Assembly (NCBI RefSeq): GCF_963678635.1
Contig: NC_087064.1
Coordinates: 63,915,548 to 63,979,547 of the forward strand
Direction: 5' to 3'
Origin: Symsagittifera roscoffensis
Taxonomy: Eukaryota; Xenacoelomorpha; Acoela; Convolutidae
DNA length: 64,000 nt
Shown here piece after piece: positions 1 through 8,822 of the stretch. The position numbers were made by a program, and so were the translations under genes. The number at the start of each line of letters is the position of its first letter. Position 1 is the first letter of the stretch. The notes beneath the pieces were generated by a model. It was not told the origin of the DNA. It worked only from the letters and a program-made list of their open reading frames with translations, and made no database searches.

Positions 1-519
1 TCCTTTCCAACCGGGTTAAAGGAAAGATTGAAACTTGTTATCGTGTGTTAGAGTTGTTGAGTGTGAAAGCTTGAAACTGAAATTCATTATTTAAACAATT
101 CTTCGTGGGCGAGCTGTGCGAGTTTGGATAGAATTCTTGTGCGAGTGAATGGAAATATCAAAAGGTTAGTACTGCATTTTCGTGTTATCAATTTACTACA
201 TAGAATTTCAATTTTACTGCTAGTTTTGGTGAAAAATTAAGTTACAAATTTTCATCATTATTAGAATTACTGCTTTTAGGGAAATAATTTATAAATTAAT
301 TTACTACATTTGTATGAATTTTATTTAATTTAGCTGGTGCAAAAAATTATTAGAGTTTTGAACAATTTGAAGAAGTTTTCTATTTTTTATTTTTCTTTTG
401 TGTATTTTGCAGATGATCGTGAGATGAAGACTAAAAATCGAAATGATACATGGATAAAGAATGGTTAGTGTTTAAATTGAATTTATTAGTAAAGAATATA
501 TAGAAATTATACTTACCTG
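1..519. other. left-edge segment of the retroelement, no supported gene
   Basis: No ORF is supported here. The segment carries the same T/G-rich plus-strand composition as the retroelement, so it is probably the element's 3' non-coding part. On the plus strand a possible intron (AAAAG|GTTAGT near 165 to TTTTGCAG|ATG near 412) can be drawn, but the exons have no recognisable content. It may be chance. Confidence 0.4.
511..519 (-). other. consensus splice donor CAG|GTAAGT directly after an ORF stop
   Basis: Read on the minus strand, the TAA stop of the 355-codon ORF (520-522) is followed at once by CAG|GTAAGTAT, a perfect GT-AG donor. A possible minus-strand acceptor, TTTCAG|TTTC, lies near positions 75-85. 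If used, the 3' end of the element transcript would be spliced after the last ORF. The motif is seen; its use is inferred. Confidence 0.4.
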
Positions 520-2082
520 TTAGTCGTCGGGGAAAAAACCGTGGGGGAAGATGTCGTGTATTATGTCGGAATTTGTTAGTAATTTTGCTAGTATGCGAAT
601 GATGTTTTTAGTTTGAAGCAGTGGCCAAAGCAATTGAAGTGCTTTAATGGTTTTTAGTTTTTCAGTGCCAACTGCAAAATCATAAGGTGTGTTTTGGATG
701 AGATTATATAATTTGTGATTGTATTTAGTGTTGTGGATGAATTCTAATATTGGGATTTCTATAGGTTGAACAATCTCATGTGGGATAAGAAAGGGTCTGG
801 ATTCTTCTGCGTTGAAGGTCTTTGTGATGGGACAAAAAATATACATTTGGGTTATGGGATCATAATTGCGAAGAATACCGTGAAGGTTGTTATCTTTGAT
901 GCAATATGTGAAGTTAAGAAAAAATGGTGATGTGTATTTAGAGTTAATAAATTGAAAACGGTGGTGTGGTTGTCTTGATGGAGTGTGTAGATCAAAGTGA
1001 TTTTGTATGAAGCGATAATATGTATATGTGTGGGTTTGTTTAGTGCGTAACATAATATCGTGTGAGCAGTGCAAATCTCGTTCGTGTGGTGCAAGGAAAT
1101 GAAAGGTTAGTGAAAATAATTGAAATTTTTCTTTAAAACTTTCGTAAGCTTGTGTGTCGGTTAGTGCTTCAGAAATGATGTGATCGAATTTGCGATCAAA
1201 TATATTGAGTGTAAATACATATGGTGTTTTGATAAAGAATTTTTCTGTGATTTGTAGGTTAGCGAAACGGTCATCATCTAAAAATTGATCTTGGTTAGCT
1301 CGGATGATGTTGTGATCGTAATATTCTAGCGTATATTCGTTAGCTCGGGGTGCAGTGTATGTTTTTAGTGACTTTTTATATCCTATATAAGTAAATTGTC
1401 TATGTGTTAGTGGTGTGGTGAGTCGATATAGCATATCTTTACTTCTTTCTATATCGATGTGAGTATTAGATAAAGGTAGGCAAAGGGGGTTAGTAAAATG
1501 ATAATATGATGTCCAATGAAGTGTAGGCATTAAAACTTGTTCATCTACAAAACTACGTGTGTCGTTAGTGTTGTTAGGAGTGTTCAAAGTATATTGTGGA
1601 AATGAAGGTAGGGTGATTGCTAAAAAATCTTTCGTGTTAGTGTGATTTGGATGATTAATATATTCACGGGCTGTTCCTGGTTTTGTTGGAAATGGATGGT
1701 TCGGGAATTTTCTTTTGAAAGTGCGATAAGCTCTATTAGTGCTATTTGACGATTCGGTGGATGTGGATGATGGTGCTAATGATGCGGTATAAGCTGAAGA
1801 GGGTGTAGGGGTAGGTGGGTTTGATGATTCTATTGTGGATGAACTCTGATTAATAGTGGGGTTTTCAAGGTGGAAGGGTTGTTGTTGTAGGGTGATAAAA
1901 TTATCTAGTTCCTGGGAGATTTGGGGAGTATCTGGAGAATTGGATGATCGGTCTGAATGAAATGAAGAGTAGGTTGGGGTGACTTGAGAAGCATAAGAGG
2001 GTGTAGAAATGGATGGAAGTGGGTTATTTAAGGGGTTGGTTGAAAAGGGGGTTTTGAAAAAACTGAGGAGTTGGTTTGAAAA
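520..2082 (-). CDS. last ORF of the retroelement, unknown function (open frame of about 520 codons, no ATG in the upstream part)
   Basis: The frame is open from 2082 to the stop at 520. The first ~165 codons are very rich in Pro, Ser, Thr, Asn and Gln. From about 1587 a more ordinary 355-residue domain follows, with many Tyr, His and Phe residues, and it ends in HGFFPDD. No in-frame ATG was found upstream of 1587, so translation probably enters from the 99-aa ORF (2028-2327) by a -1 frameshift at 2043-2049, or from a spliced message. I recognise no family. Its place downstream of the envelope gene suggests an accessory protein, but no motif supports a function. The same layout (Ser/Thr/Pro-rich stretch, then a folded-looking domain, no ATG) is seen in the frame at 4930-6105. 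Confidence 0.6.
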   Translation of the reverse strand, partial: FSNQLLSFFKTPFSTNPLNNPLPSISTPSYASQVTPTYSSFHSDRSSNSPDTPQISQELDNFITLQQQPFHLENPTINQSSSTIESSNPPTPTPSSAYTASLAPSSTSTESSNSTNRAYRTFKRKFPNHPFPTKPGTAREYINHPNHTNTKDFLAITLPSFPQYTLNTPNNTNDTRSFVDEQVLMPTLHWTSYYHFTNPLCLPLSNTHIDIERSKDMLYRLTTPLTHRQFTYIGYKKSLKTYTAPRANEYTLEYYDHNIIRANQDQFLDDDRFANLQITEKFFIKTPYVFTLNIFDRKFDHIISEALTDTQAYESFKEKFQLFSLTFHFLAPHERDLHCSHDIMLRTKQTHTYTYYRFIQNHFDLHTPSRQPHHRFQFINSKYTSPFFLNFTYCIKDNNLHGILRNYDPITQMYIFCPITKTFNAEESRPFLIPHEIVQPIEIPILEFIHNTKYNHKLYNLIQNTPYDFAVGTEKLKTIKALQLLWPLLQTKNIIRILAKLLTNSDIIHDIFPHGFFPDD

Positions 2083-2327
2083 TTATTAGATGGAGATGGT
2101 TCAGAGTCTGCAAATTCATCAGGGGTTTCAATATTTGGGTTATTAAGTTGTGAAATGGAGTATAAAACTGAGATATGTGAGTTAGTGTCTGAATTCATGC
2201 CTGATGATACATTATTGGTTGGGAAATCGGGTGGCGGGAAAGCAAAAAGTGGAATTATTGTAATTGGAGTGTTGAGGTTGGTTGGGTGGGAATTTGAGCG
2301 GTGTAGGGATCCAAGTTGTCGGCTCAT
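2028..2327 (-). CDS. 99-aa Ser/Pro/Asn-rich ORF overlapping the end of the envelope ORF
   Basis: The ATG at 2327-2325 overlaps the TGA of the envelope ORF (2326-2324) as ATGA, a layout that elsewhere supports termination-reinitiation. The product is low-complexity (Ser, Pro, Asn, Thr) with one hydrophobic patch near residues 24-32. It stops at 2028, 12 nt after an in-phase C CCT TTT heptamer. A -1 shift there would carry the ribosome into the long open frame that runs to 520, so this is most simply the N-terminus of a longer protein. A one-base indel in the C5T4 run would look the same. Confidence 0.55.
   Translation of the reverse strand: MSRQLGSLHRSNSHPTNLNTPITIIPLFAFPPPDFPTNNVSSGMNSDTNSHISVLYSISQLNNPNIETPDEFADSEPSPSNNFQTNSSVFSKPPFQPTP
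2043..2049 (-). promoter_or_regulatory. candidate -1 ribosomal frameshift heptamer C CCT TTT
   Basis: On the minus strand the heptamer CCCTTTT is phased exactly as X XXY YYZ in the frame of the 99-aa ORF. A -1 slip enters the only long downstream frame, which stays open for about 507 more codons. The zero-frame stop lies 12 nt downstream. I did not identify a stimulatory pseudoknot. Confidence 0.45.
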
Positions 2328-4942
2328 CGTGGGCTAAAAAAATTATTATTTTGAGACTGAAAAGCGGTGGTATGGGGTTGTTCTATAATTTGTTCATATG
2401 TATTTTCATCTAGTGGATGGTGTGTCATTATATGTTGAATGGGACTTTGTGATATGGTTGGTCTAAAATTTGGATTATGTGTTATTGCTAAATTTCGAAA
2501 ATTTCGTGAGACTAGTGATAATGGATGGTTATGTGGTAGGGGTGGTAACTGTGGTGCTGTAGGTGTTATGTCTACATTGTTATGTTCTTCGTCGTATGTG
2601 TTCTGTCTTGTTGCTATTTTTGTGTTGTATTCTTTTATTTGTGCGTCTAAAAGAATTTTATTTATTGATGATGAAAAAATTCCAAAAAATCCTGCAAATA
2701 ATATGCGTGCTACACTTGCTTGTCTATTTACTTGTGTGTGTATAGCGCATGTATTATAGATTCCTTTTAAGAGTGAAAAAAGAAATCCTATAAAGTTAAA
2801 CATTGCGTATAAAATAGTCAATTTTTCTAATATGTAGTAGGGCCATCCTAGAAAATCGAGAATTTCATTTTTTAGTGTAACAAAGCTAAAAATATTTATA
2901 GGTGAAATATCTTGTGGTCTATATTTTTCACCGTTTAGATATATATAGTCTTTAATGTCTTTAAAATATCCGCTATAATCTTGTGTATAAATATCTGCAA
3001 ATCCTGCGGTTTCGGCAAGTTTGCGTAAGTTTTGGTCAATTGATTGTCTTTGTATAGTGTCCATTTGTGTTAATAATTCTTGGAATTGTTGTGTTCTAAT
3101 GTGATGTTGTATATCGGATTTTGAGTATATTCCAATTGACTGTAGGTCAATATTTGGGTTTCGAGCAATAGCTCTAATGCTTTCAGGTGAAAATTTTTTG
3201 AGTGATTGCATTAATGTGGGATATGGGGTAAGAAGGTAATATTTATCTTCATCAGGGTTCCGTTGTACTACATTGTGGCTATTTTTTGATCCACATGGGA
3301 CTGCGGTATCCCAGAAATAGGTTCGTCTTGAAAGTGTGTCAACGAAATGTACTTTATTCTTATAAAAGATAGGGATTCTTTTATAGCATCGTTTATCTTC
3401 AAAAACATATAGTGGTGATACTTTTTTGGTACAGGTATAAAACCATAAAATGTTTCCTTCGTAGTCTAAAAAATTTGATCTATTGCCTGATAGTAAATAT
3501 CCTGCGTAGGGTATTTTTAATACTGCTAGTGCAAGTGATTGTAGGATTTGTGTCCTTTCTAATTCGCATAGTTGGCGAAGTGTTTCTAATTCGGAGAGTG
3601 ACATTTCTTGAAAAATGCGGCTAATTGTGTAGTCTAATTTCATATCTAGGTGAATATCATAATGGATATTACCGAAATATGTACTATTCATTAGTGATAG
3701 TTCTTGTAAACGTGTGCTTCTAGTATCATGGGGCTTTAGATGTCCACCAGGTTGACTTTTACTTTTTTGAAAATCAACTGGTATATATGATGTTCCTTCG
3801 TTTATAGGGTGACTTGTGGCGTATGGGTCGAATTTTACTTTTCCAGTGGTCATGTCGAATCCTTTTTCGTATTCAACTAATATCTCGGAGTATTGTGTTT
3901 TGTGAAGTGGATTTCTGTATTTACATGCAAGTTCTGTTTCTTGATATATTTGAAAACGTGTCAATTTATTTTCTATATTGTGTATGTTCCTAAAATTAGA
4001 ACTTTGTTTTCGTGATGGATGGACTTGTTCATATGGAATTGATTGTATAAAATATTTTTCGTGAAATTTTATCATACGAGCGTGTATTTTTGCTACTTGA
4101 AATGTTGTACATGTGTCTTCGGGGAACCAAACAATTGTTGCTTGTGTTCGTGTTGTAGGGTCACAATAGCCTTGATCGTTTTTACAGGGTAATCTAATTC
4201 CTTGATAGATCATTGTGTTGTCAGATAAATCGCGTGTGAGTTGTATTTTTTCGAGTTGTATTTTCCAATCGAAAAACATTATTTCTTGATATCCTTTATT
4301 TTTCGTGTCTGCTTTGCAGTTTGATGGGTCATTTATACCAATGTGTGGTATCCAGTGTTTATCGTGTATGTCATAAGTTAATCTTCCGTGTGCGCCGTTG
4401 TATGGGTATTTTTCATCTAATTTTATATGTCCTTGATATCTTTCAAGTTCTGCTTGATGTACAGAATCTGCAAAAACTTGGAAATATACTAATTTTCTAT
4501 CTGTGTTTTTATTTCTTGTGATGTTTAGTCTTAGTAACTCGTTTTTACAATCTTCGGGATTGAGATGTAAAAGTCGTTCGATATTACTCTGGTAGAATGA
4601 TTCGTGGTCAAGTCGGTTTTTATTTCCATTTGAGACTTGTGAACAATGTACTTTCTTTTCAGAAAATGTTGCTGTGAATTTATATCCTATAACTGTTGTT
4701 GCTCGGGCTTTTGAATAAAGTGTCGCTATTACATTTGTTGTTTCTATAGCTTGTGGTTCTGTTTCGCATTGTGATACTTGATTTATTGCATATTTGTGTA
4801 GTGTTTTTTGTTCGTTTTCTTCACAATCGTAATGTGTTACTAATAAATCTTGGGGTCCAGTGCGGGGGGAAGGGCTTATGTTTTCATTGGAGGTTACTAG
4901 AAAAAGAATTTGGAGAAAAATTAAAATTTTTAGAATATACAT
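2324..4942 (-). CDS. envelope-like glycoprotein, 872 aa
   Basis: The protein starts with a clear signal peptide (hydrophobic residues about 3-18). A long ectodomain follows, with many Cys residues and several N-glycosylation sequons. Near the C-terminus a hydrophobic segment (about 715-740, FNFIGFLFSLLKG) and a second one (about 760-780) can serve as membrane anchors, followed by a Pro-rich tail of about 90 residues. The position after integrase fits an env gene. The central block, with spaced Cys residues, CYKRIPIFYKNKVHFVD and later SIGIYSKSDIQ, reminds me of chuvirus-type (negative-strand RNA virus) glycoproteins more than of the baculovirus-F-like proteins of insect gypsy elements. That comparison is from memory and is inference. 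The ORF is intact over its whole length. A Ser/Thr/Pro-rich frame ends 12 nt inside its start. Confidence 0.7.
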   Translation of the reverse strand: MYILKILIFLQILFLVTSNENISPSPRTGPQDLLVTHYDCEENEQKTLHKYAINQVSQCETEPQAIETTNVIATLYSKARATTVIGYKFTATFSEKKVHCSQVSNGNKNRLDHESFYQSNIERLLHLNPEDCKNELLRLNITRNKNTDRKLVYFQVFADSVHQAELERYQGHIKLDEKYPYNGAHGRLTYDIHDKHWIPHIGINDPSNCKADTKNKGYQEIMFFDWKIQLEKIQLTRDLSDNTMIYQGIRLPCKNDQGYCDPTTRTQATIVWFPEDTCTTFQVAKIHARMIKFHEKYFIQSIPYEQVHPSRKQSSNFRNIHNIENKLTRFQIYQETELACKYRNPLHKTQYSEILVEYEKGFDMTTGKVKFDPYATSHPINEGTSYIPVDFQKSKSQPGGHLKPHDTRSTRLQELSLMNSTYFGNIHYDIHLDMKLDYTISRIFQEMSLSELETLRQLCELERTQILQSLALAVLKIPYAGYLLSGNRSNFLDYEGNILWFYTCTKKVSPLYVFEDKRCYKRIPIFYKNKVHFVDTLSRRTYFWDTAVPCGSKNSHNVVQRNPDEDKYYLLTPYPTLMQSLKKFSPESIRAIARNPNIDLQSIGIYSKSDIQHHIRTQQFQELLTQMDTIQRQSIDQNLRKLAETAGFADIYTQDYSGYFKDIKDYIYLNGEKYRPQDISPINIFSFVTLKNEILDFLGWPYYILEKLTILYAMFNFIGFLFSLLKGIYNTCAIHTQVNRQASVARILFAGFFGIFSSSINKILLDAQIKEYNTKIATRQNTYDEEHNNVDITPTAPQLPPLPHNHPLSLVSRNFRNLAITHNPNFRPTISQSPIQHIMTHHPLDENTYEQIIEQPHTTAFQSQNNNFFSPR

Positions 4943-6105
4943 GTGTATGACAATCCTGAGTATGGGTTATAAAATGTGATGTAACCAATTGTCTTTTTGG
5001 CATATTTGTCGTATTTGTATATTACTTCAGTTGTTATAAATGGTGGTGGTAGTGATTGAGCTGTTATATTTGGCGGGTTTAATGGGTAGGGATGTTGAGT
5101 AATGTTGTTTAGTTTAACCGTGATTTCAAATTTTAATTGTAGACTATTTTGTTGGAGTATTTGGATGTTATGATCACGAATGTCTTCGTGAATGTCTTGT
5201 CTATATTGTAGTCTATTTAGTGCCCAGTTGTGGAGTCGGTTACTTTCTGGGTGTTGTCGAAATAATGGTGGAGGTGCTGCGAATGTATTCCAGTCTAGTC
5301 TTAAAGGAATATTTGTTGATGATTGTTCTCGATATCTAGCGTCGAGGTTATTTGGGAAATTTAAGTTAAAAGGTGGTGGTGAAATCTGGCTTATTGATGG
5401 TGTTGATGGTAGTGATAATGTTTCTGGTAGTGATGAGGATGTTGTTGTATCCGTAGAAATATCTATTGGATCATTGATTAAATTTGAATCACCTTGTGTG
5501 AATGAATGTGTTGTCCAATATGGTAGTCGTGATGTTTGGTTTGTAGGGTTAAAGGGATTTTCACGTATTTGTTCAGATGTTGGTGTTGAACCTAAGTAAT
5601 CTGAGGGTAGGCTTGAGGTGCTACGTTGTGAAAGAAGCGTAGGGGTTTCTGGTAATATACCAATGGGGTTTTCTGGAGTACTTTGTGATGGGGATTGGGG
5701 TATATCAAAATGAACTCGGGGAGTTTGAAAATTTCTGTTTCGTCGAGGATGTATAATTTGTCTATTTATTTCGACTGTATTTTGCTTTTGACTAGGATTT
5801 CGTATTCTACTTAATTCTTGTGGTAGTGTTGGGTATAAGTTATATGTTGGTTCGCTTAGAGGTGCTTTTCGTTGAGCTGGTTCTAATGGTTCAGATAAGC
5901 GAGCGTGTCGTTCTTCAAAAGTATATGGGTTATCTTGAAAGGAAATTCGTGTGGATGTTTGGGGGTTTTGGGTAGTTGAAGATGGTGTTGGGTTATCTTG
6001 GGATGATGTCGGTGAAGACTGACTGAGTGATTGTTGGTTAGCAATTTTTGATGGTTTTTTATTTATTCTTTTAGTAGAAAAATTTATGTTTATTATAGTA
6101 TTCTT
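4930..6105 (-). CDS. 391-codon open frame without ATG, Ser/Thr/Pro-rich N-half, unknown function
   Basis: This minus-strand frame has no stop between the TAG at 6106-6108 and the TAA at 4930-4932, about 391 codons in an AT-rich context, which chance does not explain. It contains no ATG. The first two thirds is rich in Ser, Thr, Pro, Gln and Asn. The last ~110 codons look like a folded domain (WALNRLQ, then a beta-like stretch ending in TCIF). It overlaps the 62-aa membrane ORF at its start and the envelope ATG at its end. Expression would need a +1 shift from the 62-aa ORF, a spliced leader exon, or non-AUG initiation. The overall design resembles the ORF pair at 2327-520. No family recognised. 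Confidence 0.6.
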   Translation of the reverse strand, partial: KNTIININFSTKRINKKPSKIANQQSLSQSSPTSSQDNPTPSSTTQNPQTSTRISFQDNPYTFEERHARLSEPLEPAQRKAPLSEPTYNLYPTLPQELSRIRNPSQKQNTVEINRQIIHPRRNRNFQTPRVHFDIPQSPSQSTPENPIGILPETPTLLSQRSTSSLPSDYLGSTPTSEQIRENPFNPTNQTSRLPYWTTHSFTQGDSNLINDPIDISTDTTTSSSLPETLSLPSTPSISQISPPPFNLNFPNNLDARYREQSSTNIPLRLDWNTFAAPPPLFRQHPESNRLHNWALNRLQYRQDIHEDIRDHNIQILQQNSLQLKFEITVKLNNITQHPYPLNPPNITAQSLPPPFITTEVIYKYDKYAKKTIGYITFYNPYSGLSYTCIF

Positions 6106-6259
6106 CTAGAAAAAGAATTAGGAGGATTGTTGCTAGAGCGAATGTGATTATTGCTTTCTTTATACATTTGCATATTGTCAAGATGAGGGATGATAGAAAT
6201 GTTATAAAAATTACAAATAGTAAAAAAATATCTGTTCTACTAAAAATGGTTCGTATCAT
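6071..6259 (-). CDS. 62-aa membrane protein
   Basis: It begins with ATG at 6259, which overlaps the TGA of the preceding 76-aa ORF as ATGA. The protein has two hydrophobic helices (about residues 10-30 and 35-52) separated by a short Cys/Lys loop (CKCIKK), then a charged tail. Size and topology recall small viral membrane proteins such as viroporins, but there is no sequence match to back this. It ends inside the open 391-codon frame, which is +1 relative to it. Confidence 0.55.
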   Translation of the reverse strand: MIRTIFSRTDIFLLFVIFITFLSSLILTICKCIKKAIITFALATILLILFLEEYYNKHKFFY

Positions 6260-6486
6260 TTAGATAAGTTTTGTGAATCGTACCTGTGGATATAGTCAAT
6301 AGCTTTTGAAAGCTGGAGGTATAGTTCAAATATGGAATAGAAAATTAAAAAAATATTGCAAAAAATGATTAAGATTATTACAAAAGATTCAAAGGTATCA
6401 AAAAGAAATATGAATAAAAGTTTAAATATTGTTAAAAAGTTTATGAAAATGTTGAGTATTAAGTTGACTGGTCGAGAGAAGAGCAT
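6256..6486 (-). CDS. 76-aa membrane protein
   Basis: ATG at 6486, stop TGA at 6258-6256, overlapping the next ORF by four bases. Residues 8-30 and 34-57 are almost entirely Leu, Ile and Phe and form two likely membrane helices. A polar C-terminus follows (DYIHRYDSQNLSK). The tandem arrangement with a second small membrane ORF suggests a coupled pair. Function unknown. Confidence 0.55.
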   Translation of the reverse strand: MLFSRPVNLILNIFINFLTIFKLLFIFLFDTFESFVIILIIFCNIFLIFYSIFELYLQLSKAIDYIHRYDSQNLSK

Positions 6487-7031
6487 TTAAGAAATGGCTT
6501 CTCGATCGAATATTTTTTGTTGTTTGAGGCAATTTTCAAGTGTGGTTGGATTATTTATTGGTTTTTTGACAAGTGGGTTGAGTTTTGTGAAAAATTGTTG
6601 GGGGCGAATTTTATGGTGATCGGGGTATTTTTGAGATTTTTATACTTTAGGCTAATTAAAATGGTCGTTCTTTTACTTTAGGCTAATTTAACATATTTGT
6701 TTGGGGGGTATTTGAGGTCTGAGTTGGGGAAATATTGTTGATCTTTGGTTTATTAGATAAGGGAGGGTTATGATATTATGGTGATATTTATTTTAGTTGT
6801 CAAGTTGAAATGGTTTGCTTATTTTTGACCTGGAGGTCGCAAAGTTATAGTTATAGATATGCCTGGAGTTTAATATCGTTCGTCTAGTTGATCTGTGTTA
6901 GAGTTAGAGAAGGTGACGGATTGGATGAATCCTATTGGCTAATTATGAACTAGAATCGTTGCGTGTTTGTCAGCATGTTTTTTTGAAAAATGAAAGTTCA
7001 AAATATTTCAGAGGTGCAAAAATTATGAATT
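6487..7031. other. gap between integrase and the accessory ORFs
   Basis: No ORF is supported. Two direct copies of ACTTTAGGCTAATT lie about 36 bp apart near 6646-6690. A G-rich stretch GGGGGG near 6702 (C-rich on the element strand) is also present. This is where a splice acceptor for the downstream messages would be expected, but I cannot name one with confidence. Confidence 0.4.
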
Positions 7032-8822
7032 TTAAAGCTGTTTTTGAAATTCGACTTTCTTTAATATTTTAGATTGTGGGATGAATGTTTTATAGTTTTT
7101 ACGTGGTTGATTTCTAAGTCGTGATGACTCTCTATGTTCTGATTTGTCGATTTGTTCTTGGGGTATTATTTTTTCTGTCAATTTTCTATTTTTTCTTTCT
7201 TTTTGAGGTTTATTTTGATCTAGCTTTTTTGTATTGTTTTTCGTTGTAGTTGATTTTTTATTTTGATTTTCGAGATGAATGTCATGTTGTTCCTTTGTTT
7301 TATTTTCCGTATGTGGGTTATTTTGAATAACTTTTAAACCTGTGAAAGAATATAATTGAGTTAGTTCGCGTAGTGCGTGTTCTTTTGGGTAATAAGGTAA
7401 TAGATTGTTTCGATGTTGAACAAATTCTTTTTTATCTGAGTCGGTGATTTTATATGTGACATCAGTGGGTTTGGCAATTATTTGGTATGGTCCTTTACGA
7501 AGGGGTTGTAATTTTTTAGAAATTCCTTTGTGAGTGTTAAAATTGGGTATTAAAACAAATGTTCCAATTTTTAAATCGGAGGCTGGTGTAAAGCGTGAAT
7601 TTATTTGTTCATTAATGTTTTGCTTTTGTAACAACTTTTTTGTTACTTTTTGGTAAATTTCATTGTGTTTTTTATCTCTATTTAAAATCCATTCGGTGTG
7701 TGTACCGGAGGCTAATTTAAGAATTTGTGGGTGATGAAAATGATCTTCATCGTGTGTATGTAAAGGTAAGTTATAACAAATTGAGTCTTTATTCGGTTGA
7801 CAATAACTTTGTGCATTTTTATGAGAGTTTGCTGTAAACATAATTGGTTTGCGTGGCTTTTGATTAAAAACCATTTCATATGGTGACATTCCTAGAGTTG
7901 TCGTGATTTGTGAATTATATGCTAAGGGAAATAGTTTTACATCTGCTGACCATTCAGTGTATCTTGTATCATTTCCATTGATGATACATCTAAGATATTC
8001 TTGTAGTGAACGGTTCATACCTTCGACTAAGCCGTTTGTCCAAGGTGCGTGAGATGTACGTGGTTTGTGTTTGATGTTATATAAATGACATAGTGTGATG
8101 ATTTCATTATTTATGAATTCTGTACCGTTATCTGTAACTAAAATTTCTGGTAGTCCGAATTTGGCTATCCAGTGTTCATAGAGTGTTGTGTAAGCGTAAT
8201 AAGCGTTACAATGTGGTACTGGGTTAAGTGCTACATAGTGTGTAAATGCGTCAACAATTACCATAATGTAGGAATTTCCTTCGGATAATGGTAAAATTGG
8301 TCCTTTTGTATCAAATGAAATACGGAGGTTAAAGTACAAACTTTGTCCTTTAAAATCTTGTTTTTGTGCTATTTGTTTTTGATTTGGATAAGGTTTATTT
8401 AGCTGACATACTATACAATCATTGCATAGTACTTTTATCCAAATTGGTGCATTTGGAAAATAAAAGTTTTGTATGAAATTTGAATATGTTTTCTCTGATC
8501 CAGAGTGTCCTTTAATGTTTTGTGTATGTGAAATATTAAAAGCTATAAGAATCATACTTAGAGGGAGACAGGGAACTGTAGATTCATTTAATTGGTATTC
8601 TAGAAGGTCTGTGTTTTCGTTAATTGTTGTATTATTGAATTTTCGAAAATATCGGAGGAGTGTTTTATTTCCTAAAATAGTTGTATCTGCCTTGGCGGGT
8701 TTAGTTTTATATTTGTGCCATGATTTTAGTTGTCTAATTACTGGGTCAAGATTTTGATATTGTTTCAAAGTATTAATTGTAATTTTATCTGTTGGGGGAG
8801 AAAAATGTTTTCTATTTCTAAT
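7032..8822 (-). CDS. integrase region of Pol
   Basis: The frame is open from 8822 to 7032; the apparent start at 8768 is TTG, so this is part of Pol and not a separate gene. It holds an HHCC zinc-binding domain (HSGSEKTYSNF, then CNDCIVC), the catalytic core with D in SFDTKG, D in TDNGTEF and E in LVEGMNRS, and a C-terminal GPY/F-like module (KGPYQIIAKP) typical of Ty3/gypsy and gammaretroviral integrases. A long Lys/Gln/Asn-rich tail follows. It inserts element cDNA into host DNA. The upstream RNase H frame must shift -1 to reach it. A C5 run lies in the overlap 8765-8822, so a one-base indel is likely. Confidence 0.85.
   Translation of the reverse strand: MRNRKHFSPPTDKITINTLKQYQNLDPVIRQLKSWHKYKTKPAKADTTILGNKTLLRYFRKFNNTTINENTDLLEYQLNESTVPCLPLSMILIAFNISHTQNIKGHSGSEKTYSNFIQNFYFPNAPIWIKVLCNDCIVCQLNKPYPNQKQIAQKQDFKGQSLYFNLRISFDTKGPILPLSEGNSYIMVIVDAFTHYVALNPVPHCNAYYAYTTLYEHWIAKFGLPEILVTDNGTEFINNEIITLCHLYNIKHKPRTSHAPWTNGLVEGMNRSLQEYLRCIINGNDTRYTEWSADVKLFPLAYNSQITTTLGMSPYEMVFNQKPRKPIMFTANSHKNAQSYCQPNKDSICYNLPLHTHDEDHFHHPQILKLASGTHTEWILNRDKKHNEIYQKVTKKLLQKQNINEQINSRFTPASDLKIGTFVLIPNFNTHKGISKKLQPLRKGPYQIIAKPTDVTYKITDSDKKEFVQHRNNLLPYYPKEHALRELTQLYSFTGLKVIQNNPHTENKTKEQHDIHLENQNKKSTTTKNNTKKLDQNKPQKERKNRKLTEKIIPQEQIDKSEHRESSRLRNQPRKNYKTFIPQSKILKKVEFQKQL

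Noticed and set aside
1-480. Plus-strand intron/exon structure at the left edge
   Set aside because: Splice-like motifs are present but the putative exons encode nothing recognisable and the region has the retroelement's composition.
5192-5599. 135-aa plus-strand ORF rich in Ser and Val
   Set aside because: It mirrors the open Ser/Thr/Pro-rich minus-strand frame and has no features of its own.
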